From Chinchilla lanigera (taxonomy: Eukaryota; Chordata; Mammalia; Rodentia; Chinchillidae), in the NCBI RefSeq assembly GCF_000276665.1, contig NW_004955459.1, forward strand, positions 11,975,801 through 12,039,800: a DNA stretch of 64,000 bases. Direction: 5' to 3'. Both the position numbers and the translations under genes were made by a program. Each line of letters opens with the position of its first letter. The first letter of the stretch is position 1. Of the stretch, positions 21,599 to 33,419 are shown one piece after another. The notes beneath the pieces were generated by a model. It was given only the letters and a program-made list of their open reading frames with translations. It made no database searches and was not told the DNA's origin.

Positions 21599-23254
21599 TT
21601 CACTACAACGGAATTGAGTATCTCTATATTTGCTTGTGGCCTAAGTGTTAAAAGACTTCAAGATTAGGCTTCTTTTTCTGTCTCTTGCTCCTGGCTTGAA
21701 GGTTGTAACATTGGACAGTTACATCCAGTGACTTGTCATTTGCTATCTTTTGGATCCATCATGCAGCTCCCTGGTTGTGAAATGAGAAGTGCTGTCCCCT
21801 CCGAAGGCTAACGCATCAACGGAAACACGCATTCTGGCCCCAAGGCTCTGGTCTTTACTTGGCCTCTCTGTGTCTATTTGAACTCATTTTCAAGACCTCA
21901 GAAGAAAACCAAGCAGGAATACACACCCATCTCTCTTTGTGTATGTCTGCTGTGCTGCAGAATAGCATCAGATACAGCAAGCTGAGGAATGGAGGGGACG
22001 TGGCAGGCACAGGCGCTCTGTGGCATCTACTTACTTTAGCAACACACTTTAGAGCCAACGTTCTGCAGTGGGGCCACTCATTACACGTCATACCTACCTG
22101 CAAAGTCGCTGTGAAGTCTGAACGTAGTTTAGTGGGCAGTCTCCACCTTCTCAAGTAATTGAAAGGCAGCGAAGAGGACCAGCTTCTCACATTTAACCTA
22201 CCATAAAAGGCTTTTGGGATTTGTGTTTGCAGTTATCAGAGGGAGCCACTGTCTGAATTGAGGACACCCATGCTTGGATTTAATTAACTCAATGTTTTGT
22301 ATTAAGTTGAAATCAGGAAGGTTTTTGGGTCAGCTTGCAGGGAAGGCCCGTTTGATTTGCTGGATAATGAGTTTTGTAAATAAGTACATGTAAGCCTGTT
22401 TAACTGTGGACCCCCAGAAAGACCCAGATCAGAGAAAGTGTAATTTAATGGGATTCTTCAAATTGTGTGACTTAGCTTCAGCTTGGGGAGGAAAGATCAA
22501 TGAGACTACAGCTCATTATAGCTTAATATTGTAGATACAGAAGTAATATGTAACCCCCATTTCTTTTATAATAATTTCTGATGTTCTGAGTGATAATTTT
22601 GAGATTGTCAGTGATTGCTATTAATTAAAAGAAGATTGAACTACTTTTTAGGTTGAATCAGGCCCAGGATTAGTAGAGCAGCTTTTATTAGCTGTGAGTT
22701 CTATGTGACTTGTAATAGTCTTCCTGTTCACTTCCGCTGTACCTAAAGCCTTTGTAATAGACAGAGGGATTCCTCATCGGATAAAATTTATGATACAAGG
22801 TCGGTGTGAGAGACATGGCCTTGGACTTGAACTCTGCTATAAATGACTGCTGTGAGGTCTTTTCCTCATTTCCTGGAGAGGGAAGAAATGAGGTTTACGG
22901 GTGGCAATGGATACTTGCAAGGGGCCAGCATGATAGAGGGAGTCAGAGGGGACTGCAGAAAGGAGACGGGCTCAGTCCTAGTTCTTCTCCTTTTACTTAT
23001 TTTTTAAAAGATTTATGCTTATACTAGTCATTTCTATTTTTATTAAAAAGAACAGCTTATGTCTTTGTTGTCTGATTAATTTTTCATGTCTATATCTTGC
23101 AACGTGAGCAACTACTTTGAAGATAATAATACAATTTGCAATATATTAACCCTTGCTAATCTATTATCATATTTTGAAATTCTGTATCATTGCTTTTAGT
23201 GTGTTTTCTCTGTGAAATAAAAAAGATTTATAATTTTCTTTCCTGTTACATTAA
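21599..23254. other. Unique-looking sequence; CpG-bearing patch 21780-22200
   Basis: Little repeat signal is seen in this 1.6 kb. Around 21780-22200 CpG dinucleotides are denser than in the rest of the window and frames of 99 and 111 codons are open on opposite strands. Neither has a recognisable domain. From 22230 to 22800 the DNA looks unique with homeodomain-type cores ('atttaattaactc', 'gctattaattaaaag'). It may be a conserved non-coding or regulatory block. Confidence 0.3.
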
Positions 23255-23990
23255 TATAACTATCAGTTGACATAATAACTGTGCACATTTACAGGTTAAA
23301 ATGTGATGTTTTGATATTTATATATATTGTTCAAGGATTAAATCAAGGTGATTACCATATTTGTTTATAGAGATACTTGAAATTTAGTCTAAGTAATTTA
23401 AAAGTGTACATCATTACTACCTATAGCAATTTTGTTGTAAAATAAATCTCATAAACTTATTTCTGTCATCTAGCAAGAGGATGTACCTGTTGACTAATAT
23501 TTGCCCATGTGTTCAGTTTTTCAGATTTCAACTATGAGATTATGTCATGTTTTTCTTTCTGTATGTGGTTTATATCACTTAGCATAATATCCTGTGGATT
23601 CATGTCATTTTTCAAATAACACAGTTTACTTCTTTTTAAAGCCTGCATAGTATTTAGTTTTATGTACTACATTTTCTTTATTCACTGACCCATGATGGCC
23701 ATGTAGGTTGATTCCATATTTTTTTTTGTTTGTTTTTCTCCGGTGCCGGGAACCAAACTCACGACCTTGCACTTGCCAGGCAGGCACTTTGCCACTGAGC
23801 TAAATCCCCAGCCCCTGATTCCATATTTTTGAATCAGCATTGTGAACAATCCTGTAAAAAACATGAAAGTCTGAGCAGGTATTTCTTTAATATATTGATT
23901 TCAGTTTTTTGTTTATATACACAGAGTGGGATTGCTGAATCACATGGCAATTTTATTTCTACTTTTTGAGAAACCTTATTTTCCTTCTAA
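23255..23990 (-). mobile_element. L1 3' region, antisense, interrupted by an ID SINE
   Basis: The plus strand shows the reversed L1 3' order: 'aaatgtgatgttttgatatt' (23300), 'tgtctttctg'-type text near 23550, 'atatcacttagcataatatc' (23572), 'tactacattttctttattca' (23666), then after the SINE 'cattgtgaacaatcctg' (23839), 'gagtgggattgctgaatcac' (23923) and 'ttctactttttgagaaacct'. Joining the two halves without the SINE restores the L1 order. Old, degraded copy. Confidence 0.8.
23724..23815 (-). mobile_element. ID-type SINE, antisense
   Basis: Complete ID copy on the minus strand, flanked by a perfect 15-bp target-site duplication 'tgattccatattttt' (23709-23723 and 23816-23830). The duplicated bases belong to the host L1. 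Near-consensus body indicates a recent insertion. Confidence 0.95.
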
Positions 23991-26114
23991 TACTCTCTCA
24001 GCTTTTTGTTTTCTTTGAGAACCCAGAAGTCTGTTGGCTTTTATTCCTCCTTCTACAATCCACCAGATGATAGCTGTAGCAGATATCATTTCAGAAGGAG
24101 TAGTTGCAGAAATAGTTTTATTTGGAGGTGGGGGGATGTTGCTGGGAGGTAAAACCACAAATTATTCAGGAACAGCATGAGGCATCAAACACTTTGAATA
24201 GTTTAAGGATGGCAATCAGACTAATAACAGTCAGGTACTATTAAGCCTCATAACAGAAATTTGGGAAAGTAGATAATTTTCTGGAGATCTCACAGCTAGA
24301 CACCAAGAATTGTGTGGCTAACTCATCGATTGCTTCTAAATGTAATTCCATGGTCTTCAGGTCCTGCTCAGCATGCCTGTGGAAAACACAGAACACTTTT
24401 TGTCTTGTGTGTTGCATTTCATGGGATTTTCAGTTCCCTGCAAGGTACTGAACCCTGTTGTACAGACAGTCCGCTGACTGAAGCCTGTTCCTATTTCACA
24501 CTTGGCTCCTCCCCACCTTTCTAATATGGAACCGCTTGCTTTTTGGTCTTGACTTGAAAAATTGAACTTTTAAGGTGAACCTGACTTAGTATTTAACATG
24601 TCTACTGTTCTTATTTCTCTTCTCCAAAACCTCCTTTCCAACATAACATAGAAATTTATGTTATTCTCGCTCAGGTAAATCCATGACAGGGTTTATTTAC
24701 TTAACATGGACTCTCTTGTGAGGTTCTGGTGTTTTTCTTCTATTTCTATGTTCAACTTTGCATAACTATCTTATACCTACAATTATGCCAGCTGTGTCCT
24801 AGGCTTGAAGGAGTCAATAAGTCCAAAGTAGTCCCCCACAAGGAAAATGGATTTCTAAGCACATTGGATGAAAAGTGGGTGAAAAATTTCAACTAGTTTG
24901 GAATCTGTTTTACCAAGTTTTTTCCTCTTGTCTGTGTATTCCTTTTTATTGGAGATTTTCTCTAATATGCTAAAAAAAGAGCAAAGAAAAGGAAAAAATG
25001 CACCATTCTGTGGTGGTTTTGACCTTGGAAGTTTGAGTGTTCATTGCAGAAAGTAGAGGAGTTGGTATAAGTTTGAGCATTATGAACTATCACAAACTGG
25101 TGTTAGCTTTTTGGAGAAGATGAAGAATCTCTCACTAATGATACCAGACACTTGAAACCCTGCAGAGTATGGCATGAAATATTTATCATCTCCTTTTAGG
25201 TGAGAAGGAAGAGCCCTCATTAAAGTTTCATATTTACATTTCCATCCATCAACCTGCTTCCAGTTTATACTATGTTCTCAAATTGTTCAAAGAGTTCATA
25301 CCTTCAGGGAATGGATTGGGTGGGATCCTCAACAATATTTTCATTGAATTTTCTTAGACTGGGATAGCTAGGGAAAAGTTGATTATTTTTGAGATATGAA
25401 AAACTATTCATTCCTGTTTATGTAGGAAACCCACATCTTACAGGGAGTTCCATGACTGCAGTGGTTACTTGCATGACTGAACTCGGTAACAGTCTCTTCC
25501 TCCTCACTGACCAGAGAGACTAATTTGTATGCTCATTATGATGAATTCACTCAAATGAGTGAATGCTCATTTCATCTATCTTCATCTCTAAGTGCACTGT
25601 AGTTGGTTAAATATTTCTGTATGAGCTGACATATTTGTGTGTGTGTGTATGTGTAACAGCTATATTTTACATTGATTTGTAGTTCACACCTTTATAATCA
25701 TTCTTAAAGTCCAGTTCTTAATTACTTCACATGTTCAGGAATGCTGGCCTGTATCATATTCTTTGTCACTATAGAATTTTCTGGAGGATATATTTGTTAA
25801 ACACTTGTTCAGCAAATATTATTTAAGTACCTCCTGGGTATTAGGTGCTGGATACTTAGGGGCACAAATATAATAATAAACCTCTTGTCATTAAGATTGT
25901 CTTTAAGATCTAAATGAGCAAATAGTCACAAATATGTGTGCATGTGCATGTATGTGTGTATGCATACACACATATTCCTTTGCTGGAAAGGCCAAAAGAA
26001 TGCCCAACTTGAGTTACACAAATGTGCATGTCCTCAAGGCAAGATAACAAATAGAAGACTTTTACAGTCATGATCCCATTTACATAACCCTAGGAGAGCT
26101 GCTGAAGGGACTAT
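23991..26114. other. Mostly unassigned; small old repeat at about 25793-25900
   Basis: No gene or structured RNA was found. The phrase 'ttaagtacctcctgggtatt' with 'aggtgctggatacttagggg' (25833-25863) resembles an antisense L2-like 3' end. A (TG)-rich patch at 25637-25655 and a perfect palindrome at 25951-25974 are the only structured items. Confidence 0.3.
25951..25974. repeat. 24-bp perfect palindrome of alternating purine-pyrimidine
   Basis: The 12-base left arm 'tatgtgtgtatg' is followed by its exact reverse complement 'catacacacata' with no spacer. The upstream bases (25932-25950) continue the gtgcatg pattern. Such sequence can extrude a cruciform or adopt Z-DNA; probably a microsatellite-derived structure. 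Confidence 0.95.
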
Positions 26115-26489
26115 GTAAGTCAGTTTGCTGTTGATGAGACAAAATACCAGACAGATCAAGTTCAAGAAGAAAAGGTTTATTTTGGCTCACAGTTTCAGAA
26201 GTTTCAGTCCATTGCCACTGGACCCATTCCTTTGGGCCTGTGTTGAGGCAGAGCACCATGATGGACAGCATGTTATAGAGCAAAGCTGCTTGCTTCGTGG
26301 TGGATGGGAAGTAGAGAAAGAGAACAAAGGACTGGGGTCCCAGTGACCCTTCACATGCACACTGCCAGTGGCCTAACTTCCTCTTAATTTCTACCTACTA
26401 AATATTCCACCTCCTCCCAGTGGTACCATGGCCTGGCCAAGCCTTTCACTCATGGGTCTGTGGTGGACTTCAAATTCAAAACATAACAG
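26115..26489 (-). mobile_element. ERVL-MaLR (MT-type) solo LTR, antisense
   Basis: Plus-strand blocks 'gatgagacaaaataccagac', 'aggtttattttggctcacag' (26174), 'tttcagtccattgccactgg' (26201), 'gaggcagagcaccatgatgg' (26244), and an end at 'aaaacataaca' define the reversed LTR. The order is the same as in the copies at 10740, 33064, 37516 and 44886. No internal sequence adjoins. Confidence 0.75.
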
Positions 26490-27390
26490 AGACCAAGGTG
26501 AGGTTTCAGTGACTGAATTAAAGACAGAAAGGGAGACAGAAAACAGTGACACAGACAGAGACAGTGACCGAGACAGATAGAGAAGTGGAAGGCAGATATA
26601 CGGTGATAAAATATAGACTCAGTTCCTTCCTCTGAGAGAGACCACAATCTAAGCAGGGGAAAAAAGCAACAGTGGAGCAGACAAAATACAAGTAGAATTA
26701 TGTGAGCCCAAATGTAAGGGTAATCCAAGAACTTAGGAGAGAGAACATCCAGCTAGTTCTATAAAGTGTGAACTAGTGATTGTGTTCTGTCCTGGAAGCT
26801 TACTGAGGACATTCACACTTCTGGAATCATGTGTGGCTGTCAGTGTTCCTTGAGCCTCATTTTGGGGTATCCTGTCTTCACCATTCTGTCTGCTTTTGAA
26901 GACCAGAGTTTAAATAACAACCTGTACTTTTCTTACTTTTGCTGTAACACTGAAGGGTTCACTTAAAAAACTGTGTGTCTTTCTTTTGCTTAGCTTTAGT
27001 TAGCAAACAGTAAACATTCAGAGAAAGGTGTTCTTGAAGAGTTCCCTTAGGGAGGGGTACAGGGTATTCACCACTCAGATAGGAGCTGGCACTGCTCTCT
27101 GTTATCTACCTCTTACCTGCATTTACTCCTGCCTCTGAGGTTCTCTCTCTCTCTCTCTCATCCCGCTGCTACAAAAGATGTCCCTCAGGAGGTCGCAGCT
27201 CAGGGAGTGCTGGTGCCTAGGGCCACATGCGGGGAGAGGGAGAGAGGAGAAACTGAGTGGTGTCAAAGTTTGATTTACAATCCAGAGGCCATGTAGATCT
27301 GCAACAGGGGAACTTCCTATTCTGCTGACCAGACTCAACACCAAGCAGACAGGGTGCTTGTTCTGGAAACAGATTACCTGGGAGCCACAC

Positions 27391-27392
<2 letters not shown>
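26490..27392. other. Unassigned; short CT tract at about 27141-27159
   Basis: A GACAGA-rich stretch lies at 26520-26600 and a (CT)n tract at 27141-27159. No exon, RNA gene or confident repeat family was recognised. The minus-strand frames at 26450-26728 and 27123-27344 read through these simple tracts. Confidence 0.3.

Positions 27393-27430
<38 letters not shown>
27393..27430. repeat. (TG)n microsatellite
   Basis: An uninterrupted TG run of about 18 units lies just before an antisense L1 3' end. Confidence 0.98.
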
Positions 27431-27431
<1 letters not shown>

Positions 27432-28639
27432 TCCTTCCAGATTTGAAATATAGCTGACAAATTAAAATGTATTTTTGATTAAACTACAATATTTTGATAT
27501 GTATTTATGACAAAATGATTAAGTAAAGCTAATTAACATATTCTCACAGTGTAGAAGATTTTAAGGGAAGAATATGCAAGGTCTACTCTCTTATCAAGGT
27601 TCAAGTATATAATACATTATTATTGTAGTCACCATGCCTTCCTTGCCATCACTCTCTGGAACTTGTTCTTTTTAATTGAAACTGTGTATCTTGGCCAACA
27701 TCTTCCTGCTCACCCTGCCCTTGCCCCTTGGTAAACATTATTCTCTACTTTTCTGGTTTCACCTTTTGTAGATTTCATATATAATTAAGATCATGCAATA
27801 TTTGTCTTTCTCTACCTGGCTTGTTTTACTCACCATCATGTCCTCTAGTTCCATTCACATTATGACAAATAATATTTCCTTTAATGGAAAATTGTGCTTC
27901 CTTGTATATATACATTTGTATTTATTCATTTTCTTTATCAGTTCACCGTAGACACTTCTGTCAATCTCATATCTTGGCAATTGTAAATAGTACTGCCATG
28001 GACATAGAGGTACAGATGCCTCTTTAACATTCTAATTTAATTTCCCTTGAACATATGCTCATAAGTAGAGTCACTGGATCACATGGTATTTCTATTTTAA
28101 TTTTTTTGAGCAATATTTTTTAGATTTTGAGTAGTATCTACAGTAGTTATACCAATTTACATTTCCATGAATCATGTTCTAGGGTTTTTTTCTCTCCACA
28201 TCCTCTTCAATATTTATTTTTGAGCTTTTGGTAGTAGCCATTTTAACAGATACAAGGTGATATTTCATTGTTGTTTCAATTTTCATTTCCCTTATGGTTA
28301 GTGGTGCTGGGTATCTTTTCTTATATACCTGTTAGGCACCTATATGTCTTTTCATTCTTTGTTAAGCTTTCAATCATTTATCTGTTTTCTTGCTATTCAG
28401 TTGTTTGAATTCCTTATGTGTTTTGGATATTAGCATCTTCTCAAATGTAGCCTATTTTTACAAATATTCTGTCCTAGTTCATAGATTGTCTCTTCATCCT
28501 TCCCATTATTTCATTTACTACACCTAAGCTTTTTAGTTCAATGTAGTTCTATTTGTTTATTTTTGCTTTTTTTGCCCTTACTTTTGGGATCATGTTCCAA
28601 AAATTATTTTCCTGGCCAATATTAGGAATCTGTTCTGAT

Positions 28640-28740
28640 TTTTTTTTTTTTTTTTGGTTTTTCTCCGGTACCGGGAATTGAACTCACAACCTTGCACTTG
28701 CCAGGCATGCGCTGTGCCGCTGAGCTAAATCCCCAGCCCC
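28640..28740 (-). mobile_element. ID-type SINE, antisense
   Basis: Full ID body on the minus strand with a homopolymeric tail (poly-T on plus). A target-site duplication 'ctgttctgat' (28630-28639) / 'ctgctctgat' (28741-28750) differs at one base. It is inserted in the antisense L1. Confidence 0.92.
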
Positions 28741-28899
28741 CTGCTCTGATATTTTCTTCTGGTAGCTCTATAATATTAGGTCCTATGTTTTAAATCTGTA
28801 ATGCATTTTGAGTTGATTTTTGCATATGGTGCTAGATAAAAGCCCAATTTCATTCTTCTTCATGTGGATATTCAGTTTATCTAGCACCACTGAAGAGCC

Positions 28900-29560
28900 T
28901 GTGATAGTGATGGGGATTGTCAACTTCAGTGGGAACTTCAGCTGAATTTGGTCAGCATGGTTTTGGACTTCAAAGACCCATTTTAAGGAAGGCTGTTGTC
29001 AGAATGGTATAAAAGGAGAATTGGAGGGAAGGATTTCAGCTGATTTTCCTTGGAAGAGCTTCCTTGTGGCTGGTTTTCCTAGGAAGAACATCCGCCATTC
29101 TCTTCAGTGGGACTCTGGGTATTGTCACCGAGGATGGCTGCTCTTCTCTTTTGAGGAGCTCCAGTCCTTGCCTTCACCTTAGGCATCGTCTCTTGGCTTT
29201 CAGTGCAGACCCTTCAGCTTCCAGCACTGGCCATTCAGCCTGCCTGTACAGACTCTTTTGCTTGTAGCACTGACCCTTTGACCTACCAGCACAGATCCCT
29301 CAGTCTTATATCACGAACCCTTCAGCCTGCTGCTGCAGAATCTCACTGGACATTATCATGGGCTTCAGACCTTCTGCTGTGTCCCTCAGATCTCTACTGT
29401 GTGGGCTGATCTTTTGCACTCTTCTACATTTTACTCTGTGGGCCATGGTAGGCCAGTCTTGTAAATTTCTGTGTCCTGCAGTAAATCTGATTTACAGCAT
29501 GTGCAGTCTTGCAGAGCTTTGACCAAGCCCTGTAAACTCTTATAAGAAGTACCTAATACA
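28900..29560 (+). mobile_element. LTR (MaLR/ORR1-like) nested in L1, with an internal minisatellite-like block
   Basis: It begins 'tgtgatagtgatggggattg' and ends 'tacctaataca'; removal joins L1 text 'ctagcaccactgaagagc' to 'ccactttgtt' in the right order. It has a 'ggtataaaagg' TATA-like box (29006), and 29200-29345 is a degenerate repeat of about 28-30 bp built on 'cttcagcctgc..gcaca..ccct'. At 661 bp it is long for a MaLR LTR, partly because of that block. It could instead be another ERVL-type LTR. Confidence 0.6.
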
Positions 29561-29944
29561 TCCCCCCCCCACTTTGTTTTCTTGGCTCTTTTGCCAAAGA
29601 CAAATCAACCATAAATGATGGACTTATATTTGGGCTTTTTATTTTAACACATTCATCTACATCTTGTTTTTATGTCAATTACTATGTTGCCTTGATTATT
29701 AGAGATTTTTAGTAGAGTTTGAGTCAGGTAGTATGATACCTTAAGATTTGTTCTTCTTGCTGAGTACTACTTTAGTTATTCAGGGCAATTTAGCTTTGTC
29801 TTCACTTAGCTAATTCACCTTCCCTAAGAATCAGCTAGAATGTCTTTCTGCATAGAAAGTGTCATTGACTTTCCCCTATCTATCTTTTGCTCCCAAAACA
29901 CTCTGCATTTCTAACAATATTGCTCGGTGTTATCACCCTAATAT

Positions 29945-30095
29945 TTATAATTATCAGTTTACTGTGGGTCTCTCTCACCCTACTGTACATTTCTTAACAG
30001 TAGGAACTTAGAAACCGTGTGTCATCATCTTGGCAGTCTCGGTGATGAGCACTTAGCAGGGGCTTGATGAATTCAAGTGAATTGATTAAACCATT
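29945..30095 (+). mobile_element. L2 3'-end fragment
   Basis: Text from 'gtgggtctctctcaccctac' through 'agtaggaacttagaaaccgt' to 'agcacttagcaggggcttga' and 'gaattcaagtgaattgatt' follows the L2 3' pattern (stretch of 'gagggcagggacc...cagcacc...tagtaggtgctcaataaa'). Confidence 0.5.
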
Positions 30096-30889
30096 AATTA
30101 GTTTCTGCTTGGAGTTTTCCTTCCACGCTGATCTTCATTCCAGCATATTACAGGAAGGTTGTTCAAAGAGAATGAGGATTCTGGGATGAGGCTGTGGATA
30201 CCTGCTTTTCTTGCTAAAACACATCTGTAGTTTCCACAGCATCTCATTATTGAAGTTACTTGTCTTCTTGTAGCACAAACATTACATGTGTGCTGGTGTC
30301 TCACACACAGAAGCCAGTATATATTTGTTGAGTTTGGCTTTCCTTTTAATGGTGGTGCTACTTTAATTTGCAAAGATAGATTCTAGATGGAACAATTCAA
30401 GTCCCTTGTAAAGGAAAGAAGCAGTAGGGGCAGAGCTGAATGGGTTTCTAACAGACTCCTCTCCTAATTTTTTGCATACTGCACCTCCTCATCCCACAAT
30501 CCAGGTAGTAAATTGTTAGGCCCAGAAACACTCCAACTACCAGATTCCTGATAGTTTTGCCTGCAAACATCATAGCATTAGTTCAAATGTGTTTGTAGTT
30601 TGAGATTTCTCTCTTAACTTCTAGTGTGATGTAATAATGCTTACAATCATCTCTTTATTCCCTAGCAGTTGTTAATGCCATTTTCTTTTCAAAAATCTCT
30701 ACTTATGTATTTAAGAGGATGTGTCCCTGGATACAGGGAAGGTAGCTGAAAGTATAAGATGATGCAGAGGAGAGAAAAGGAAGGAAACTAATTTGTTTTC
30801 TTGCTTCTCTCTCCTGACTACTAACTGGTTAACCTCCAAAATCATGTGCAGTTACATGAGTTTTGTATTTACCTTTTGCTTTGGGAACA
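30096..30889. other. Unassigned sequence
   Basis: No recognisable exon or repeat. The minus-strand 91-codon frame at 30098-30373 has no domain and no flanking splice sites that I can support. Confidence 0.25.
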
Positions 30890-31020
30890 CTGTTTTACAA
30901 AGTGTTCCCCACTTTGTGTTCTTGGCTCTTTTGCCAAAGGCAAATTGACCATAAATGATGGATTATATTTGGCCTTTCTATTTTAACCCATTCATCTACT
31001 TGTCTGTTTTTATTTTGAGT
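30890..31020 (-). mobile_element. L1 fragment, antisense, paralogous to 29572-29690
   Basis: Near-identical phrases link it to the L1 segment 1.3 kb upstream: 'cttggctcttttgccaaag' (30922 and 29582), 'accataaatgatgga' (30949 and 29607), 'attttaac.cattcatctac' (30981 and 29641). It ends abruptly at about 31020, where sense-strand L1 begins. Confidence 0.72.
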
Positions 31021-31024
31021 ATAA

Positions 31025-33045
31025 AGTAGAATATGAGTTAATCAAATTCAATATCCTAATAAAAATATCACAAGTTGATTTTAGGAATGTAAGGATATTT
31101 TAATTTTAGAAGAGACTATCAGTATGCTCATTATGTTAATGAACTACAGAAAAAAGTGGGAGTATATTAAGGGATGTGAAACTAAATATGTCTTTTCATA
31201 CAATGTGAACACATAACAAAACAAACAAAATTGTGATCATAAATCAATTTCCTTGAGTTCATAGGACTTACATGAACTTCTTACATGATAAAGAAAATCA
31301 TATATTGCTTTTCAGATCAGGTGACTAAAAAGCTAAGAATGCCTATGGAAATTACTATGGATAATTAACAGTACATGTTGTATAGGATATTTAGTTTACT
31401 AAATGAAAGATTAAAAATGTAAGATATTGAAAGATATCTTAAAGATGAGAATGTTTAGCTACATCGGTAAACTAAATAGATTCTACAGACAGAGGAAAAA
31501 CAGAGAATTCTGAAAAATTGCCAGTTCCAGGCTCTATTAGGAATAATCAGTGGTATCCCATCATTACAAAATAATTTTAACAAAATAACATTCTAAACAG
31601 AAAACAAAATGATAATAACTATGAGTTCATAATTCCCTTCACAGAGAAAAGTTAGAGAGTGTTTAACAAGGCCTGAATAAATGGAAATTTGCATTGGACT
31701 TCTGATAGAATGACTTAACATTTTAAAGATACAATTTCTCAGAATTATTTTACAAATTCAGTTCAATTCTAGTAAAATTCTGGGAGAAATTCTAGGAGTT
31801 TAGCAAACATGCTAAACTTGTATGAGATAATAAAATACACAAGTAGCTAGGTTGATTTTTAAAGGTGGAGTAAAAAATGGGACCTGCTGTAAGATCTGAT
31901 GATAAAACCAATGTAGTAGTAATTCAACAATAGACAGAAACATTTATGAGATAAAAGAAATTATAATAATAGATTTACATATACATGGAAACTTTATGGA
32001 GAGGAAATGTATTCCTACAAGTCAGGAAGGAGGTTAGGCTGGGAAAATGTGGACTCACATAGTACAGAAAAATAATGTTTGATCCATTCTTATACCACAA
32101 ATAAAGATAATCTATACAGAGAATAAATCCCATATGTTAAAGATAAAACTATGACATTTAAAAAAATGTGGATACTTTTCAGGAACACTTGAAAGACCCT
32201 CAAAGCACATAATCACAAAGCAAATATATTTATGAACTTAGCTATATCACATAATAAGGATTTCTGCTTAACAAAAAGTACCACAGACACTGTAAACAGA
32301 TGTATAACACACTGGGGAAAAGCATTGGAATGATCTAAAAATGGCATAAAATTAAACCTAGAAAATACAAGTAACACCTGCAAATTCACAATAAGAGCAA
32401 AAGACAAGGAACCCATTAGAAAAAGTAAATACAGACAATGAGTCAGTGAGTTACTAAGGGAGGAATCTGGAATGATAATATGAACACAAACAGATGCTCG
32501 AGCACATTAGTAATCAAAGAAATGCAAATCTAAAACGTACCACTTTATACTCATCAGATTGCTAAAAAATCAAAACGGAGCATCATTCCAAATGTGCTGT
32601 GAGGATGTGGGAAAATAGCAGACCCTCACACATCTGACAAGAGGGTAAAACGATGCAGTAATTGTAGAGTGCAAAGTGACAGTAAAAAATGGGCAATTGA
32701 TAGTCTGAGACTTGGAAATCTCACTTCAGACAAACTCAGATAGGACCCTGGAGGGATGCATTTGAAGATGTTCGTTCCAATGCTCTTGGTGGTAGCAGAG
32801 AGTTAGACGCAGCCTGAGTTTTCATTACCAAGGAAACAGATTTTTAAAATAAGTTGAAAATAAACTACAGATTATTTTGCAAGAGAATTTTGTGAAGTTG
32901 ATGCACACATAACAATATAAGTATATCCAAAAGTAGTAGTATGCAAGAAAATTAAGAAGCTGAATGAAATCCACAGGACATGAAACAGATTTTGCGTTTC
33001 TCCGTACATATCCAAAGGCATTATGCCAAAACATTGGCTTGGAAT
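31025..33045 (+). mobile_element. L1 ORF2 C-terminus and 3' UTR, sense, degraded
   Basis: Sense L1 text occurs in the expected order: 'taggaatgtaaggatatttt' (31082), 'cagttcaattctagtaaaat' (31759), 'agaaatgcaaatctaaaacg' (32518), 'gctgtgaggatgtgggaaaa' (32598), 'cagacaaactcagatagg' (32727). The ORF is full of stops. Together with the adjacent antisense fragment this gives a head-to-head L1 arrangement. Confidence 0.68.
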
Positions 33046-33063
33046 CTACAAGGAGTATATTAA

Positions 33064-33419
33064 TCACTTGTTCCTCACTGAGACAAAATACTTGGTATGT
33101 GCAACATAAAGGCTTATTTTGGCTCAGAATCAGTTGGCTCCAAGGCAGAAACACATTAGAAGGGACAGTAGAAAGCATTCAATCCATGGTAGTCAAGAAG
33201 CAGAGAACAGGAAGGAAATGGGGACAAGATTTCATCCTTCCAGGTCACCCTATGCGTGACTCATCCCTCCAAAAGACCTCACTTGGTAACAGCACGTGAG
33301 CTTGTCCGTGGATCAACCCACTGCTGAGAATAGCTCCCTCCTGAACCAAGCACTTCCCAACGCCTCACCTCTGAACACATGGGACTTTTAAGGGACATTT
33401 TAGATCTAATCCATAACAG
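33064..33419 (-). mobile_element. ERVL-MaLR (MT-type) solo LTR, antisense
   Basis: Plus-strand blocks: 'cactgagacaaaatacttgg' (33076), 'aaaggcttattttggctcag' (33108), 'gttggctccaaggcagaaac' (33132), 'ggaaggaaatggggacaaga' (33209), ending 'taatccataacag'. It abuts the 3' end of the sense L1. The reading frame at 32964-33299 crosses this junction and is not a gene. Confidence 0.72.

Larger units (their letters stand above)
27435..29800 (-). mobile_element. L1 LINE 3' half, antisense, with nested ID SINE and LTR
   Basis: The plus strand runs continuously through reversed L1 3' UTR and ORF2 C-terminal text: 'caatattttgatatgtattt' (27488), 'tcctctagttccattcacat' (27841), 'ttgtaaatagtactgccatg' (27981), 'gtcactggatcacatggtat' (28071), 'tccacatcctcttcaatatt' (28195), 'ttgagttgatttttgcatat' (28808). 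It is broken by an LTR (28900-29560) and resumes with 'ctttgttttcttggctc' (29573) and 'gagtcaggtagtatgatacc' (29721), the next L1 blocks in order. An ID SINE at 28640-28740 is a later insertion. Old and non-functional. Confidence 0.83.

Noticed and set aside
21855..22190. Opposed 99- and 111-codon frames as a bidirectional gene pair
   Set aside because: No domains, no splice sites and no start context; the region is kept only as a possible non-coding element.
32964..33299. 111-codon plus and 117-codon minus frames
   Set aside because: They cross the junction of a sense L1 and an antisense MaLR LTR.
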